Source: BHER01 sp051652245 (GTDB taxonomy: Bacteria; Bacillota_I; Bacilli_A; Culicoidibacterales; Culicoidibacteraceae). Taken from it: DNA of 64,000 nt. Made by a program: the position numbers and the translations under genes. The notes under the pieces are model-generated. The model searched no databases and had not been told where the DNA came from. It saw nothing but the letters and a program-made list of their open reading frames with translations. This document shows, in pieces, positions 37,242 to 47,876 of the stretch. The stretch is from contig JBOFTV010000045.1 of assembly GCA_051652245.1 (NCBI GenBank), positions 1 to 64,000 on the forward strand, given 5' to 3'. Within the stretch, counting starts at the first letter, position 1, and each line of letters starts with the position of its first letter.

Positions 37242-37302
37242 AGAAATATAACAGATAAAATTCTGTTAAGATAATTAAAGACAAAGAAAAGAGTGAGAAT
37301 AA

Positions 37303-39213
37303 ATGAAAAAGACAAAGAAATTTAAAGCCGAGTCGAAACAGTTATTGGAGTTAATGATTCATTCAATTTACTCTAATAAAGAAATATTTTTAAGAGAATT
37401 AATAAGCAATGCTAGTGATGCATTGGACAAACGTCATTTTTATTCACTTCAAAATGAAGCGTTTACCTATGATGAATTGAAAATTGCGATTCATGTGGAT
37501 ACAAGTAATAGAACAATTACGTTGGAAGATACGGGAATTGGGATGTCAGAAGAAGACTTAAATAATAACTTAGGCGTGATTGCTCATTCAGGTTCAAAAG
37601 AATTTGCGCAACAATTAGCAGAAGAAGACCAGAGTAACCCTGCTGATATTATCGGTCAATTTGGTGTTGGTTTTTATTCAAGTTTTATTGTAGCAGATAA
37701 AGTAACAGTTCATACAAAAACAGTAGGGACAGAGGGCTTAATTTGGACATCAACAGGTGAAGAATCTTACACAATTGATGCCAAAAATAAAGCGGAAATT
37801 GGAACCGCTATTACCTTGCATATTCGTGAGGGTGAAGTTTATGATGAGTTTTTAGTTACAGCCGGAATTCAAGGTCTGGTAAAGAAATATTCTGATTATA
37901 TTAAATACCCAATCTATATGGACGTTACACGCCAAGAACCAGAACTAGATGCTGATGGTGAAGTTATTGAAGGCAAATATAAAGCGGTAGTAGCGCATGA
38001 AATTGTCAATTCACAAGTAGCAATCTGGAAACGTGATAAAAAGGATGTAACAAAGGAAGAATATGAGAGCTTCTACATGTCAGAGTTTCATGAATATCAA
38101 AAACCACTACATGTGATTCATAGTGCTGTTGAAGGTCAATTTAGTTATCATGCGCTATTGTTTATCCCAACAGCTAAAAGTTATGATTTCTATCAGCCAT
38201 CATTTCAAAAAGGCTTAGAACTATTTTCAAAAGGCGTACTCATTGAAGAAAAATGTGAGGGGCTTATTAGTGATGCATTCCGATTTGTCCGGGGATTAGT
38301 TGACAGTGCTGATATTTCGTTAAATATCTCGCGTGAAATGCTCCAACAAGACACACAAGTAGAGAAAATTGCTAAAAGTTTAGAAACAAAAATTAAAAAT
38401 GAGTTAGCAAAAATGCAGAAGAAAGATCGCTTAAAGTATAATGATTTCTACAAAGAATTCGGGATGCAGTTGATGTATGGTCTGTATGATAATTACGGTG
38501 CTAAAAAGGATCTGCTTAAAGATTTAATTATGTTTAAAACATCTAAATCGGAAGAATTCGTGACACTTAAAGAGTATGTTCAACGGATGAAAGAAGACCA
38601 AAAGTCAATCTATTTTGCTGTGGGTGAATCAACTGAACAAATTTCTAAGCTCCCACAAATGGAGCAAATTTTAGAACAAGATATTGAAGTACTATACTTT
38701 TTAAACGATGTTGATGAATTTGCTATCAAAGTCTTAACAAAATATGAAGACAAAGAATTCCAATCAATTACGCAAGGTAATTTCGACTTTTCAAGCGATG
38801 AGCAGAAGAAGGAATTAGACGAAAAACAAGTAGAGAATAAAAACTTGCTTGAGAAAATCCAAGAAGAATTAAAAGGAAGCGTCGACGAAGTAAGATTAAC
38901 ATCACGACTTAAAAATAGCGCTGTTTGCCTTGTAGGTGGTGAAGGACTCTCATTAGAGATGGAAAAGATTTTACAAGCAATGCCAGATGGTGGTGCAAAT
39001 ATGGGAATGAAAGCGCAAAAGATTTTAGAAATAAATCCAGAGCACGCCCTGTTTAAAGCCTTAGAAACAGTATTAGCTCAGGAGGAGGATAAATTGTCAT
39101 TATATGCTAATTTATTATATCAGCAAGCGTTATTAATTGAAGGTCTACCATTGGCAGACCCAGTTGCTTATGCCAATCAAATGTCTGAATTGATGATTGC
39201 AGCAGTTAAATAA
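37303..39213 (+). CDS. htpG: Molecular chaperone HtpG (Hsp90)
   Basis: ATP-driven chaperone. 636 residues. GHKL ATPase domain: MIHSIYSNKEIFLRELISNASDA (E and N of the ATP site), LEDTGIGMSEEDL near 77, HSGSKEFAQQL and QFGVGFYSSFIVA near 120. Middle domain and dimerisation domain follow to the end. RBS AAAGAG; a 60-nt leader. Control by CIRCE/HrcA is predicted; in Bacillus subtilis htpG is not in the HrcA class. Confidence 0.96.
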   Translation: MKKTKKFKAESKQLLELMIHSIYSNKEIFLRELISNASDALDKRHFYSLQNEAFTYDELKIAIHVDTSNRTITLEDTGIGMSEEDLNNNLGVIAHSGSKEFAQQLAEEDQSNPADIIGQFGVGFYSSFIVADKVTVHTKTVGTEGLIWTSTGEESYTIDAKNKAEIGTAITLHIREGEVYDEFLVTAGIQGLVKKYSDYIKYPIYMDVTRQEPELDADGEVIEGKYKAVVAHEIVNSQVAIWKRDKKDVTKEEYESFYMSEFHEYQKPLHVIHSAVEGQFSYHALLFIPTAKSYDFYQPSFQKGLELFSKGVLIEEKCEGLISDAFRFVRGLVDSADISLNISREMLQQDTQVEKIAKSLETKIKNELAKMQKKDRLKYNDFYKEFGMQLMYGLYDNYGAKKDLLKDLIMFKTSKSEEFVTLKEYVQRMKEDQKSIYFAVGESTEQISKLPQMEQILEQDIEVLYFLNDVDEFAIKVLTKYEDKEFQSITQGNFDFSSDEQKKELDEKQVENKNLLEKIQEELKGSVDEVRLTSRLKNSAVCLVGGEGLSLEMEKILQAMPDGGANMGMKAQKILEINPEHALFKALETVLAQEEDKLSLYANLLYQQALLIEGLPLADPVAYANQMSELMIAAVK

Positions 39214-39216
39214 TAA

Positions 39217-39259
39217 GAAAAAGACCTCTTGAACATAATAGTTCAGGAGGTCTTTTTTT
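39217..39259. terminator. Bidirectional terminator between htpG and ptsG
   Basis: Stem AAAAAGACCTC-TGAAC / GTTCA-GAGGTCTTTTTTT (one G-U), serving both converging genes. Confidence 0.88.
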
Positions 39260-39273
39260 CATGATAAAACTTC

Positions 39274-40863
39274 TTAGTCAATACCTAGGTAGGCATCAAC
39301 AGCAGCTTTAATATTAGTAACTTTTGGTCCGTAGATAATTTGAACACCGGTACCAGATTTAACAACACCAAGTGATCCAGACTGTTCTAAAAGTGACTCG
39401 TTAAGTTTTGTGTTATCAACAATTGAAACACGAAGACGTGTGATACAATTATCAACATTAACAATATTTTCTGCTCCTCCAAGACCATCAACAATTAGTT
39501 TTGCAATATTTTCGTCTTGGTTTTTCTCGTTGTAGTCAGCGCGCGTATATAATTTTACATCTTCATCATCATCTTCCCGTCCAGGTGTTGCAAAATTGAA
39601 TTTTGTAATGAGGAAACGGAAGAGGAAGTAGTAAATTGGAACATAAGCCAATCCGACAATAATAATCCAAATATAATTTGTTTTGGCATTACCTTGTAAA
39701 ATCCCAAACAAAAAGAAATCAATGAATCCACCTGAAAATGTCTGACCAACACCAACACTAAACATATGCATCAGCATAAATGATAATCCGGCAAGTAGTG
39801 CATGAACTACATAAAGTACTGGTGCAACAAATAAGAACGTAAATTCTAGAGGCTCAGTAATTCCGGTTAAAAATGCGGTCACAGCAGCAGAAAATAGTAA
39901 GCCACCAACAACTTTACGTTTTTCAATTTTTGCTGTATGGTACATTGCAAGTGCAGCAGCTGGTAGACCAAACATCATCACAGGAAATTTTCCAGCAAGA
40001 TATTTTGTTGCTTCAGGATCAAATGATGTTGTTGTCGGACAAGCAAGTTGAGCAAAGAAAATATTTTGTCCCCCCTCAATTGTTTTACCACAAACTTCTA
40101 ATGTTCCACCTAGTGATGTTTGCCAAAACGGTAGATAGAAGACATGATGTAACCCAAAAGGAATTAATGAGCGCTCAATTAAACCATAGAAGAACGTTCC
40201 AATATAGCCTGCTGAATTAATTAAATCACTCAATGCTGCAATCCCACTTTGAACAAAAGGCCAAACAAAGAACGCCGCAATCCCAACCAATAAATAAGTA
40301 AATGCTGTAATAATTGGGACAAATCGTGTGCCTGAAAAGAAGGCAAGAACATCTGGAAGTTTGATATTGTAAAATTTATTTGTTAAGCTCCCAACACCAA
40401 GACCAACAATAATTCCGCCAAAAACGCCCATATTAAGGGTCAGAATTCCAACGGTAGTGGTTGTTGCACCATTTGCAACATGACTTGCAAGAGCACCATC
40501 AACAACCCAACCATTAATTTGCATCATTGAATTAATTGTGGCATGCATAATAAAGAAGCCAACAGCACCAGAAAGTGCAGCAGTTGCTTTTTCTTTATTT
40601 GCCATTGCCAGTGCAACCGCAATCGCAAATAAAATCGGTAAATTACCAAAAACGATATCTCCTGCTGCTTTCATTACAAGCAATAGGCTATTTAATAATG
40701 TTCCAGCACCCAAAACAGCACTAAGATTATAAGTAGTAATAACTGTCTCATTTGTAAATGATGCACCGATACCTAAAAATAAACCGGCAACGGGTAGTAG
40801 GGCAATAGGTAACATAAAGGCCTTACCTATACGTTGTAATACGCCAAAAACTTGATCTTTCAT
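39274..40863 (-). CDS. ptsG: PTS EIICB, glucose-type (PtsG-like) without EIIA
   Basis: Imports and phosphorylates glucose or a related sugar. 529 residues: EIIC (1-~410, PIALLPVAGLFLGIG start; GITEPLEFTFLFVAPVLY near 340; FSGGFIDFFLFG near 390) then EIIB (~440-529) with active Cys in DNCITRLRV. No EIIA domain is fused. An ATG at 40863 follows TTGGAGGA; a longer reading to 40878 uses a TTG with no spacing. Cotranscribed with the antiterminator gene upstream. N-acetylglucosamine (NagE-like) remains possible as substrate. Confidence 0.9.
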   Translation of the reverse strand: MKDQVFGVLQRIGKAFMLPIALLPVAGLFLGIGASFTNETVITTYNLSAVLGAGTLLNSLLLVMKAAGDIVFGNLPILFAIAVALAMANKEKATAALSGAVGFFIMHATINSMMQINGWVVDGALASHVANGATTTTVGILTLNMGVFGGIIVGLGVGSLTNKFYNIKLPDVLAFFSGTRFVPIITAFTYLLVGIAAFFVWPFVQSGIAALSDLINSAGYIGTFFYGLIERSLIPFGLHHVFYLPFWQTSLGGTLEVCGKTIEGGQNIFFAQLACPTTTSFDPEATKYLAGKFPVMMFGLPAAALAMYHTAKIEKRKVVGGLLFSAAVTAFLTGITEPLEFTFLFVAPVLYVVHALLAGLSFMLMHMFSVGVGQTFSGGFIDFFLFGILQGNAKTNYIWIIIVGLAYVPIYYFLFRFLITKFNFATPGREDDDEDVKLYTRADYNEKNQDENIAKLIVDGLGGAENIVNVDNCITRLRVSIVDNTKLNESLLEQSGSLGVVKSGTGVQIIYGPKVTNIKAAVDAYLGID

Positions 40864-40883
40864 AAAAGATTCCTCCAAAAATA

Positions 40884-40912
40884 AATGTACGATGCCTACT
40901 TAAAGTCACATG
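40884..40912 (-). promoter_or_regulatory. Second RAT-like element between glcT and ptsG
   Basis: On the minus strand TGTGACTTTAAG..GGCA..TACATT, nearly the same as the RAT in front of glcT (TGTGACCTTAAG..GGCA..TACATT). No overlapping terminator is visible here, so its role is open. Confidence 0.5.
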
Positions 40913-40920
40913 CCTGTTAT

Positions 40921-41748
40921 TTAATTAAGAACCCGGTGAATATGCAGTGTCAAATACGCGGCCTCTTTAAGCTCAATATGATAGTCATACTTTTGTGCGA
41001 TTTCCTTGCCAATAGCCTCAACACAAGCGCTTTCTTTGGGATAAATCGATAAAATATAGCGGGATAAATCATCTTCACTCTCATCAATAGCCATCTGTGA
41101 AAAAATCCGATGAGAAAAAAATTTAAGATGAGTAACAAGCCGAATAAAATTAAGGGAACTTTCATCAAATTGCACAGTAAAATAGTTAGCAATAAGTGCC
41201 AAAACATCATGTGTTAGCGCTGTAATTTTCATTGTATTATTAATTTGCAACCCAAGACTTGCATTAACCAGATGAAGGGCAATAAATGATGCCTCACTAG
41301 AGCAAAGGCGCACGGCTAATTTATCTTCAATAAAATCAAGCATCCACATCCCTAATTCATGTTCAGCCGGATAGAGTGTTTTAATTTCCCAGGATAACGG
41401 ATTTTCAAAAGCAATATTTTTGTCATAGCGCTTAATAGCAAAAGAAATATGGTCAGTGAGGGCAAGATAAATTTGCTCATCGAGCTGACAATCTAACCGT
41501 TTTTCCGCAAAAGCAACAATCTCACGCGTCAGCTCAAAATAGGCACCGCTATCGCGCTCAAGCATAAACGCCATTTTTTCTTTGAGTTCAAGGGTATCAA
41601 GGCGAAATGTTTTTTCTACCAAAGAGGGATCAATTAGGGTTGCATTGGCCTGTCCATAGCCAATTCCCTTACCCATAATCAGTGCCTCGGTCCCATCGTC
41701 TAATATCGTCATCACGACATTATTGCTAATAACTTTATAAATTTTCAA
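40921..41748 (-). CDS. glcT: BglG family antiterminator (GlcT-like)
   Basis: 275 residues: CAT RNA-binding domain then PRD1 and PRD2. All four PRD His are present: TDHISFAIKR, ALHLVN, THLKFFSHR and LHIHRV. TTG start at 41748, 8 bp after GGGAG, as in the licT-like gene. It lies upstream of ptsG on the same strand and behind its own RAT/terminator leader, so it probably controls its own operon (inference). GlcT is the usual regulator of ptsG in Bacilli. Confidence 0.88.
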   Translation of the reverse strand: MKIYKVISNNVVMTILDDGTEALIMGKGIGYGQANATLIDPSLVEKTFRLDTLELKEKMAFMLERDSGAYFELTREIVAFAEKRLDCQLDEQIYLALTDHISFAIKRYDKNIAFENPLSWEIKTLYPAEHELGMWMLDFIEDKLAVRLCSSEASFIALHLVNASLGLQINNTMKITALTHDVLALIANYFTVQFDESSLNFIRLVTHLKFFSHRIFSQMAIDESEDDLSRYILSIYPKESACVEAIGKEIAQKYDYHIELKEAAYLTLHIHRVLN

Positions 41749-41795
41749 ACCTAACACTCCCAAACACTTTTACATTAAAAAAAGACCAATACAAA

Positions 41796-41846
41796 AACAA
41801 AAAGGGCTCTTCCAAGCTTCACTTATTCTAATGTATTGCCCTCTTA
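41796..41846 (-). terminator. glcT leader terminator overlapping the RAT
   Basis: AAGAGGGC pairs with GCCCTTTT (one G-U) on the minus strand, then more T; its 5' arm is the 3' arm of the RAT. Confidence 0.75.
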
Positions 41847-41857
41847 AGGTCACAAAC
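41831..41857 (-). promoter_or_regulatory. RAT site in the glcT leader
   Basis: TTTGTGACCTTAAGAGGGCA on the minus strand matches the GlcT-type RAT core (TGTGAC...GGCA), about 10 nt from the predicted transcription start. Confidence 0.75.
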
Positions 41858-41874
41858 GCTCTATTTCACTTGCT

Positions 41875-41903
41875 ATTATACAGGCATTAACAACTTTTAT
41901 CAA
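41875..41903 (-). promoter_or_regulatory. glcT promoter
   Basis: TTGATA (41898-41903), 17 bp, TATAAT (41875-41880) on the minus strand. Confidence 0.85.
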
Positions 41904-41977
41904 GCCTTTTAAGAAAAAAAATACTTCGCCAAAACTGATTATTAAGTTGTGAATTGTCGTAAAACACAAAAATACTA

Positions 41978-42006
41978 TTTACTACTACAACAATAACGTA
42001 TATAAT
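41978..42006 (+). promoter_or_regulatory. Enolase promoter
   Basis: TTTACT (41978-41983), 17 bp, TATAAT (42001-42006). Confidence 0.8.
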
Positions 42007-42039
42007 AGAGTATGAAATTAAAATTGTAAGGAGATGTAA

Positions 42040-43341
<1,302 letters not shown>

Positions 43342-43361
43342 CAATCAATCTAAAGAAAACT

Positions 43362-43405
43362 AAACCGTCATTAGTGCACTATTTTTGCGCTGATACGGTT
43401 TTTTT
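43362..43405 (+). terminator. Enolase terminator
   Basis: AAACCGT/ACGGTTT enclosing AGTGCA/TGCGCT, T-rich tail. Confidence 0.85.
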
Positions 43406-43535
43406 CTTTAGATCGTATTGTAGTACCATGTAGCCATTTTAGTTGATAGTCATAGATGAAACCGCTTTATAATGAAAAAAATTTACATTCTTTAAGAAAA
43501 AAATTACTGAAAAATTCATAAAAATCAGTAGATTT

Positions 43536-43551
43536 TGAAAGAATTTTTTCA
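43536..43551 (+). promoter_or_regulatory. Candidate MurR operator
   Basis: TGAAA-6 bp-TTTCA inverted repeat 14 bp before the murR -35. Another inverted pair flanks it (AATGAAAAAAATT at 43471 and GAATTTTTTCATT ending 43553; TACTGA/TCAGTA at 43505-43530). RpiR-type regulators bind such repeats; the assignment is inference. Confidence 0.45.
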
Positions 43552-43565
43552 TTGCCTTAAAAGGT

Positions 43566-43594
43566 TTGAACTTTATTATATGGCATGCTACAAT
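43566..43594 (+). promoter_or_regulatory. murR operon promoter
   Basis: TTGAAC (43566-43571), 17 bp, extended -10 TGCTACAAT ending at 43594. Confidence 0.8.
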
Positions 43595-43626
43595 GAACGC
43601 ATACATGGAGATTAAGAGGTGAGATT

Positions 43627-44469
43627 ATGGATAACATCATTTATGAAATTCATGAAAGAATGGAAAAATTAACCAAAAAGCAAAAGAAAATTGCAACTGA
43701 ATTACTAGAAAACCCACAGGAGGCAATCTATTATTCAACAGAACAATTAGCATCAATTTGTGATACAAGTCATGCAGCAATTAGTCGGTTTTGCTATTTG
43801 TTTGATTTTTATGGGTTGAAAGATTTACAAATATCATTAGCACGTGAATTATCACTTATGGATGAATATACAATTATTAGCCCTGAGTCAGCTGACTTTT
43901 CAGCAAACATTCCTGAAAATGTCTTGGGTCAAACAACGATTGCTTTAAAAGATACCTATAAAATTTTAAAAGAAAGCCAAGTTATGGCAGCAGCACATAA
44001 AATTTTAGAAGCAAGAAGTATTTATCTTGCAGGAATTGGAGCAAGTGATTTAGTCGCCCAAGATTTCTTACATAAATTATTGCGGATTCAAAAAGATGCT
44101 AAGGTCTTTGCCGATAAGGACTTAAGGAAAATTTCACTTTTACAGGCAACTAAAAACGATGTGGTCATTGCCATTTCCTATTCGGGACAAAAGGCTGAAA
44201 TTTTAGATATTGTACGGCAAGCGAAATCACAAGGAGTGCCAATTATTGCGATTGTACAGGGGGGGACCTCAACACTTGCAAAAGCTGCGGACATTAAATT
44301 AGAAGTAGCGGGATTAGAAAAGGATTTTCGTAGCAGCGCGTTAACCTCACGGATTGTCCAATTATATGTCGTTGATGTTGTTTATCATACCTGCTGTGCC
44401 CTACTTGGAACCGAAAAGATGGCAGCATTACAAAATACGTATGATATTATAAGGAAAGAAGGTGGTTAA
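43627..44469 (+). CDS. murR: RpiR family regulator of the MurNAc operon
   Basis: 280 residues. N-terminal HTH_6 (LTKKQKKIATELLENPQEAIYYSTEQLASICDTSHAAISRFCYLF) and C-terminal SIS sugar-phosphate domain (IYLAGIGASDLVAQDF near 135; VVIAISYSGQKAEILDI near 180). As in MurR/RpiR proteins, it probably senses MurNAc-6-phosphate and represses its own operon. RBS AAGAGGTGAG. mupG starts 2 bp after its stop. Confidence 0.88.
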   Translation: MDNIIYEIHERMEKLTKKQKKIATELLENPQEAIYYSTEQLASICDTSHAAISRFCYLFDFYGLKDLQISLARELSLMDEYTIISPESADFSANIPENVLGQTTIALKDTYKILKESQVMAAAHKILEARSIYLAGIGASDLVAQDFLHKLLRIQKDAKVFADKDLRKISLLQATKNDVVIAISYSGQKAEILDIVRQAKSQGVPIIAIVQGGTSTLAKAADIKLEVAGLEKDFRSSALTSRIVQLYVVDVVYHTCCALLGTEKMAALQNTYDIIRKEGG

Positions 44470-44471
44470 AT

Positions 44472-45521
44472 ATGTTGCAGATGTCATTGTACCCAACAGA
44501 TAGTCAAGAAGCAATTGCAGCAATTTTAGCACAGGCTGAGTTGTTAAATGTTGAGCTCTTTTTTACATCTTTACATATTCCGGAGGCAACGGGACTAGCA
44601 GAATTTATTAAGCTACTGGGACGGTTACATGAGGACAAGGGCTATAAGTTTTTTGCTGATATTTCACCGTTGACGCTAGAGCGTTTAAATATTCCGATTA
44701 CGGATATTTGGGTATTAAAACAAGCGGGGATCTATGGTGTCAGAATCGATTTTGGCTTTAGCCTAGCAGAAATTATTGCAATTTCAAAAACCGGCTTAGA
44801 AATTGCAATAAATGCTAGTACAGTCACCGATACTGAGTTGAAAACCCTAGCACCAATTGGCATTATTGGGTGGCATAATTATTATCCAAGACCGGAAACG
44901 GGAATGAGCCTTGCTTTTTTTCTTCAACAGGAGGCTTTGTTGGCTAAGTATGGTGTACCGTCGTATGCCTTTATGCCTGGTGTTAATTATCTGCGGGCAC
45001 CGTTACATTTACAATTACCAATGTTGGAGCAACAGCGCTTTGCAGATCCTTACGTTAATTTTATGCTCCTTGCTAAGAAATATGGTGTTGCTAAAATATT
45101 TATAGCAGAGGGAACACTAGATTTACAGTCCCTAGAAGCGATTAAAGCATATAAGGATGATAATATTATTACATTAAATGTCGACTGGATCAAAGCAGAT
45201 GTTGGTCAAAAATTATTGGCACAAGAATATTATGTTAGAATTGAACAAACTGATACGTCATGGCGCTTAGAAGATACTCGTGGTTTGGTTAAAGATTTAG
45301 CACCAAGGGCACTGTACCCAATGGGGATGCGAACCATTGGCGATATTTACATGGATAATAATGAGTATGGTCGCTACGCTGGAGAAATTCACTTTATCCA
45401 TACAAATATGGCGGGAGACAAACGTTGTAATCATGTAGGTGCAATTAGTATACTACACCATCAATTACTTGCAATATTAGATAGAAGACCAAAAATAAAA
45501 TTAATAAGAATGGAGCAATAG
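44472..45521 (+). CDS. mupG: DUF871 protein MupG, 6-phospho-N-acetylmuramidase
   Basis: 349 residues, TIM barrel (DUF871). In Staphylococcus aureus MupG splits MurNAc6P-GlcNAc imported by MurP. Visible segments: SLYPTDSQEAIAAIL at the start, IDFGFSLAEI near 96, WHNYYPRPETG near 136 (conserved family motif), AFMPGVNYLRAPLHLQLPMLEQQR near 165. C-terminal ~120 residues form a separate beta-rich domain. Operon order murR-mupG-murP-murQ differs from Staphylococcus but has the same content. Confidence 0.88.
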   Translation: MLQMSLYPTDSQEAIAAILAQAELLNVELFFTSLHIPEATGLAEFIKLLGRLHEDKGYKFFADISPLTLERLNIPITDIWVLKQAGIYGVRIDFGFSLAEIIAISKTGLEIAINASTVTDTELKTLAPIGIIGWHNYYPRPETGMSLAFFLQQEALLAKYGVPSYAFMPGVNYLRAPLHLQLPMLEQQRFADPYVNFMLLAKKYGVAKIFIAEGTLDLQSLEAIKAYKDDNIITLNVDWIKADVGQKLLAQEYYVRIEQTDTSWRLEDTRGLVKDLAPRALYPMGMRTIGDIYMDNNEYGRYAGEIHFIHTNMAGDKRCNHVGAISILHHQLLAILDRRPKIKLIRMEQ

Positions 45522-45524
45522 CAA

Positions 45525-46958
45525 ATGAATTATCAAGAATTAGGAAAAAAAATTCTGCCATTAGTTGGTGGAATAGAGAATATTAATGGATTTACCAACT
45601 GTATGACACGCTTAAGAATTAATATTAGAGACAAGGATTTAGTCAATGCAGCAGAAATTAAAGCAATTAAAGGGGTACTTGGTGTGCTTGAAGGCGATCA
45701 ATTACAAATTATTGTTGGACCTGGACATGCACAAAGAGCCAAAGATGCTTTTGAAACAGTAACTGGTCTAAAAGGTGATGCCGAAGTTGATGGTGGTGGT
45801 GCTGGAGATGTTGCTGCTGATATGAAAGCAAAAGTTAAAGCAAGTCAGCAGAGTCCATTTCAAAGAGGACTAAAACATGTAGGAAGTATTTTTATACCAC
45901 TTATTCCAGGATTTGTGGGGACAGGATTAATTGCAGCAATTGCTAATGTTATTAAAATTGCATCACCAGGAGTTGTTGCCAATCCGTGGTACTTATTATT
46001 TGCAGCAATGGGAGGATTACTTGTCTCAACATTACATATTGTTGTTGGGTACAATGCTGGAAAAGAATTTGGTGGCACACCAGTGCTTGGAGCAATAGCA
46101 GGGGCATTGATTTTTGCACCGGCTCTAGCAGGAATTGCTGCTAAGGGTGACGTTGCAGCAATACCACTTGTATTACCCGTGCTAAACATTACATTAAAAG
46201 CCGGTCTAGGTGGAGTTATCGGTGTAATTTTTGCGACATATGTGTTTGTTGCCATTGAAAAACAAGTACGTAAAATTGTCCCGGCCATCTTAGATTTGTT
46301 TTTAGTGCCACTGATTACTATTTTATTAGGATCAGTTGTAACATTATTTGTTATTATGCCACTTGCCGCACAATTGATGAATTTAATTACTTACTTGCTA
46401 ATTGATATCGCCTTATTAAAAGGTGGGATTGTTGGAGGCTATGTATTATCAGCAACATTCTTACCCCTTGTTATGCTTGGAATTCATCATGGATTAACAC
46501 CTGTCCATGCTGATTTAATTAAGGAAACAGGACAAACAGTATTACTACCAATTCTAGCAATGGCTGGAGCGGGACAAGTTGGATCAGCAATCGCTGTTTA
46601 TCTTAAAACAAAAGATAAAGGAATGCGTGAGTTAATTGGATCAGCACTACCAGCAGGATTTTTAGGTGTGGGAGAGCCATTAATTTATGGGGTATCACTA
46701 CCATTATTCTATCCATTTATTACTGCATGTTTAGGTGCAGGATTTGGGGGCGCATTAATTGCCTTAGCACCTATGTTTACAGGGGGACTAAGTGTAGGAG
46801 CAATTGCAATAGGGCCTTCAGGACTAGTACTCTTACCATTAATTAACAATGGTTTATGGTTATGGTACCTTGCAGGACTAATTGCATCATATACAGGTGG
46901 ATTCTTACTCACATATTTCTTTGGTTTTAAAGAAGAAATGTTAGAAAGACTTAAATAA
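45525..46958 (+). CDS. murP: PTS EIIBC, MurNAc / MurNAc-GlcNAc (MurP-like)
   Basis: 477 residues. EIIB (1-~85) with active Cys in FTNCMTRLRI near 26, a Gly/Ala linker, and EIIC (~105-477) with LGIHHGLTPVHADL near 330 and LGVGEPLIYGVSLPLFYPF near 385. No EIIA, as for MurP in Escherichia coli, which borrows EIIA-Glc. RBS GGAGC within the end of mupG, 3 bp between the genes. It imports the muropeptide sugar that MupG and MurQ process (known for orthologues). Confidence 0.9.
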   Translation: MNYQELGKKILPLVGGIENINGFTNCMTRLRINIRDKDLVNAAEIKAIKGVLGVLEGDQLQIIVGPGHAQRAKDAFETVTGLKGDAEVDGGGAGDVAADMKAKVKASQQSPFQRGLKHVGSIFIPLIPGFVGTGLIAAIANVIKIASPGVVANPWYLLFAAMGGLLVSTLHIVVGYNAGKEFGGTPVLGAIAGALIFAPALAGIAAKGDVAAIPLVLPVLNITLKAGLGGVIGVIFATYVFVAIEKQVRKIVPAILDLFLVPLITILLGSVVTLFVIMPLAAQLMNLITYLLIDIALLKGGIVGGYVLSATFLPLVMLGIHHGLTPVHADLIKETGQTVLLPILAMAGAGQVGSAIAVYLKTKDKGMRELIGSALPAGFLGVGEPLIYGVSLPLFYPFITACLGAGFGGALIALAPMFTGGLSVGAIAIGPSGLVLLPLINNGLWLWYLAGLIASYTGGFLLTYFFGFKEEMLERLK

Positions 46959-46982
46959 AAAAAAGGAGAGGTGCTAAAAATC

Positions 46983-47876
46983 ATGGTAAAAATTGACAAC
47001 CTAACAACAGAGAAAAGAAATCAAAAGACGCTACATCTAGATGAAATGACAGGGCTAGAACTAGCAACAATTATGAATCAAGAAGATGAAAATGTCGCAA
47101 AAGCAGTCGCAGAAATAATTCCCGCAATTGGAGAAGCAATTGAAATAATTGCAACAGCCTTTAGAAAAGGTGGGCGTTTAATTTACACCGGTGCAGGAAC
47201 AAGTGGGCGATTAGGTGTCCTTGATGCGGTAGAATGCGTCCCAACATTTGGTGTAGCACCAGAGCAAGTAGTGGGACTAATTGCAGGGGGAGAAAAAGCC
47301 TTTGTTGTTGCCGTTGAAGGTGCAGAAGACTCAGTCCAATTAGGTGTAGATGATTTAAAAGCATTAAAGCTTAATCAAAATGATGTTGTTGTGGGAATTG
47401 CAGCAAGTGGAAGAACACCTTATGTTATTGGTGGACTTAACTATGCTAATGAATTAGGGGCACAAACAATTGCGCTAACATGCAACAAAAATTCGCTTGT
47501 GGGAGCAGCAGCTAAGCTACCATTAGAAGTTGATGCCGGACCGGAAGTTTTAACGGGATCAACAAGGTTGAAATCAGGAACAGCGCAGAAAATGATTTTA
47601 AATATGTTATCAACAGGGGCAATGGTTCGTACGGGGAAAGCATATAAAAATCTAATGGTTGATGTGCTCCAAACGAATATTAAGCTCGTAGAACGTGCTA
47701 AAAATATTGTAACAGAAGCAACGGGCGTCAATAGAAGTGTTGCGGAGGCAGCATTGTCTAAAGCGGATAATTATCCTAAAATTGCAATTGTGATGATTTT
47801 AGCTGATTGTGATGTAGATGAGGCCAAAAGCAGGTTAGAACAAGCAGAAGGATTCGTCTCTAAAGCAATTAAATAA
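46983..47876 (+). CDS. murQ: N-acetylmuramic acid 6-phosphate etherase
   Basis: Cleaves the lactyl ether of MurNAc6P to GlcNAc6P and lactate. 297 residues. SIS domain with YTGAGTSGRLGVLDAVECVPTF near 63-84 (catalytic Glu), GIAASGRTPYVIGGL near 138, and LTGSTRLKSGTAQKMILNMLST near 195. An ATG at 46983 follows AAGGAGAGGTG; the GTG at 46971 lies within this RBS. Last gene of the operon, followed by a strong hairpin. Confidence 0.95.
   Translation: MVKIDNLTTEKRNQKTLHLDEMTGLELATIMNQEDENVAKAVAEIIPAIGEAIEIIATAFRKGGRLIYTGAGTSGRLGVLDAVECVPTFGVAPEQVVGLIAGGEKAFVVAVEGAEDSVQLGVDDLKALKLNQNDVVVGIAASGRTPYVIGGLNYANELGAQTIALTCNKNSLVGAAAKLPLEVDAGPEVLTGSTRLKSGTAQKMILNMLSTGAMVRTGKAYKNLMVDVLQTNIKLVERAKNIVTEATGVNRSVAEAALSKADNYPKIAIVMILADCDVDEAKSRLEQAEGFVSKAIK

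Noticed and set aside
41841..41862. cre-like sequence near the glcT promoter
   Set aside because: Two mismatches at conserved positions; the RAT explains the conserved bases.
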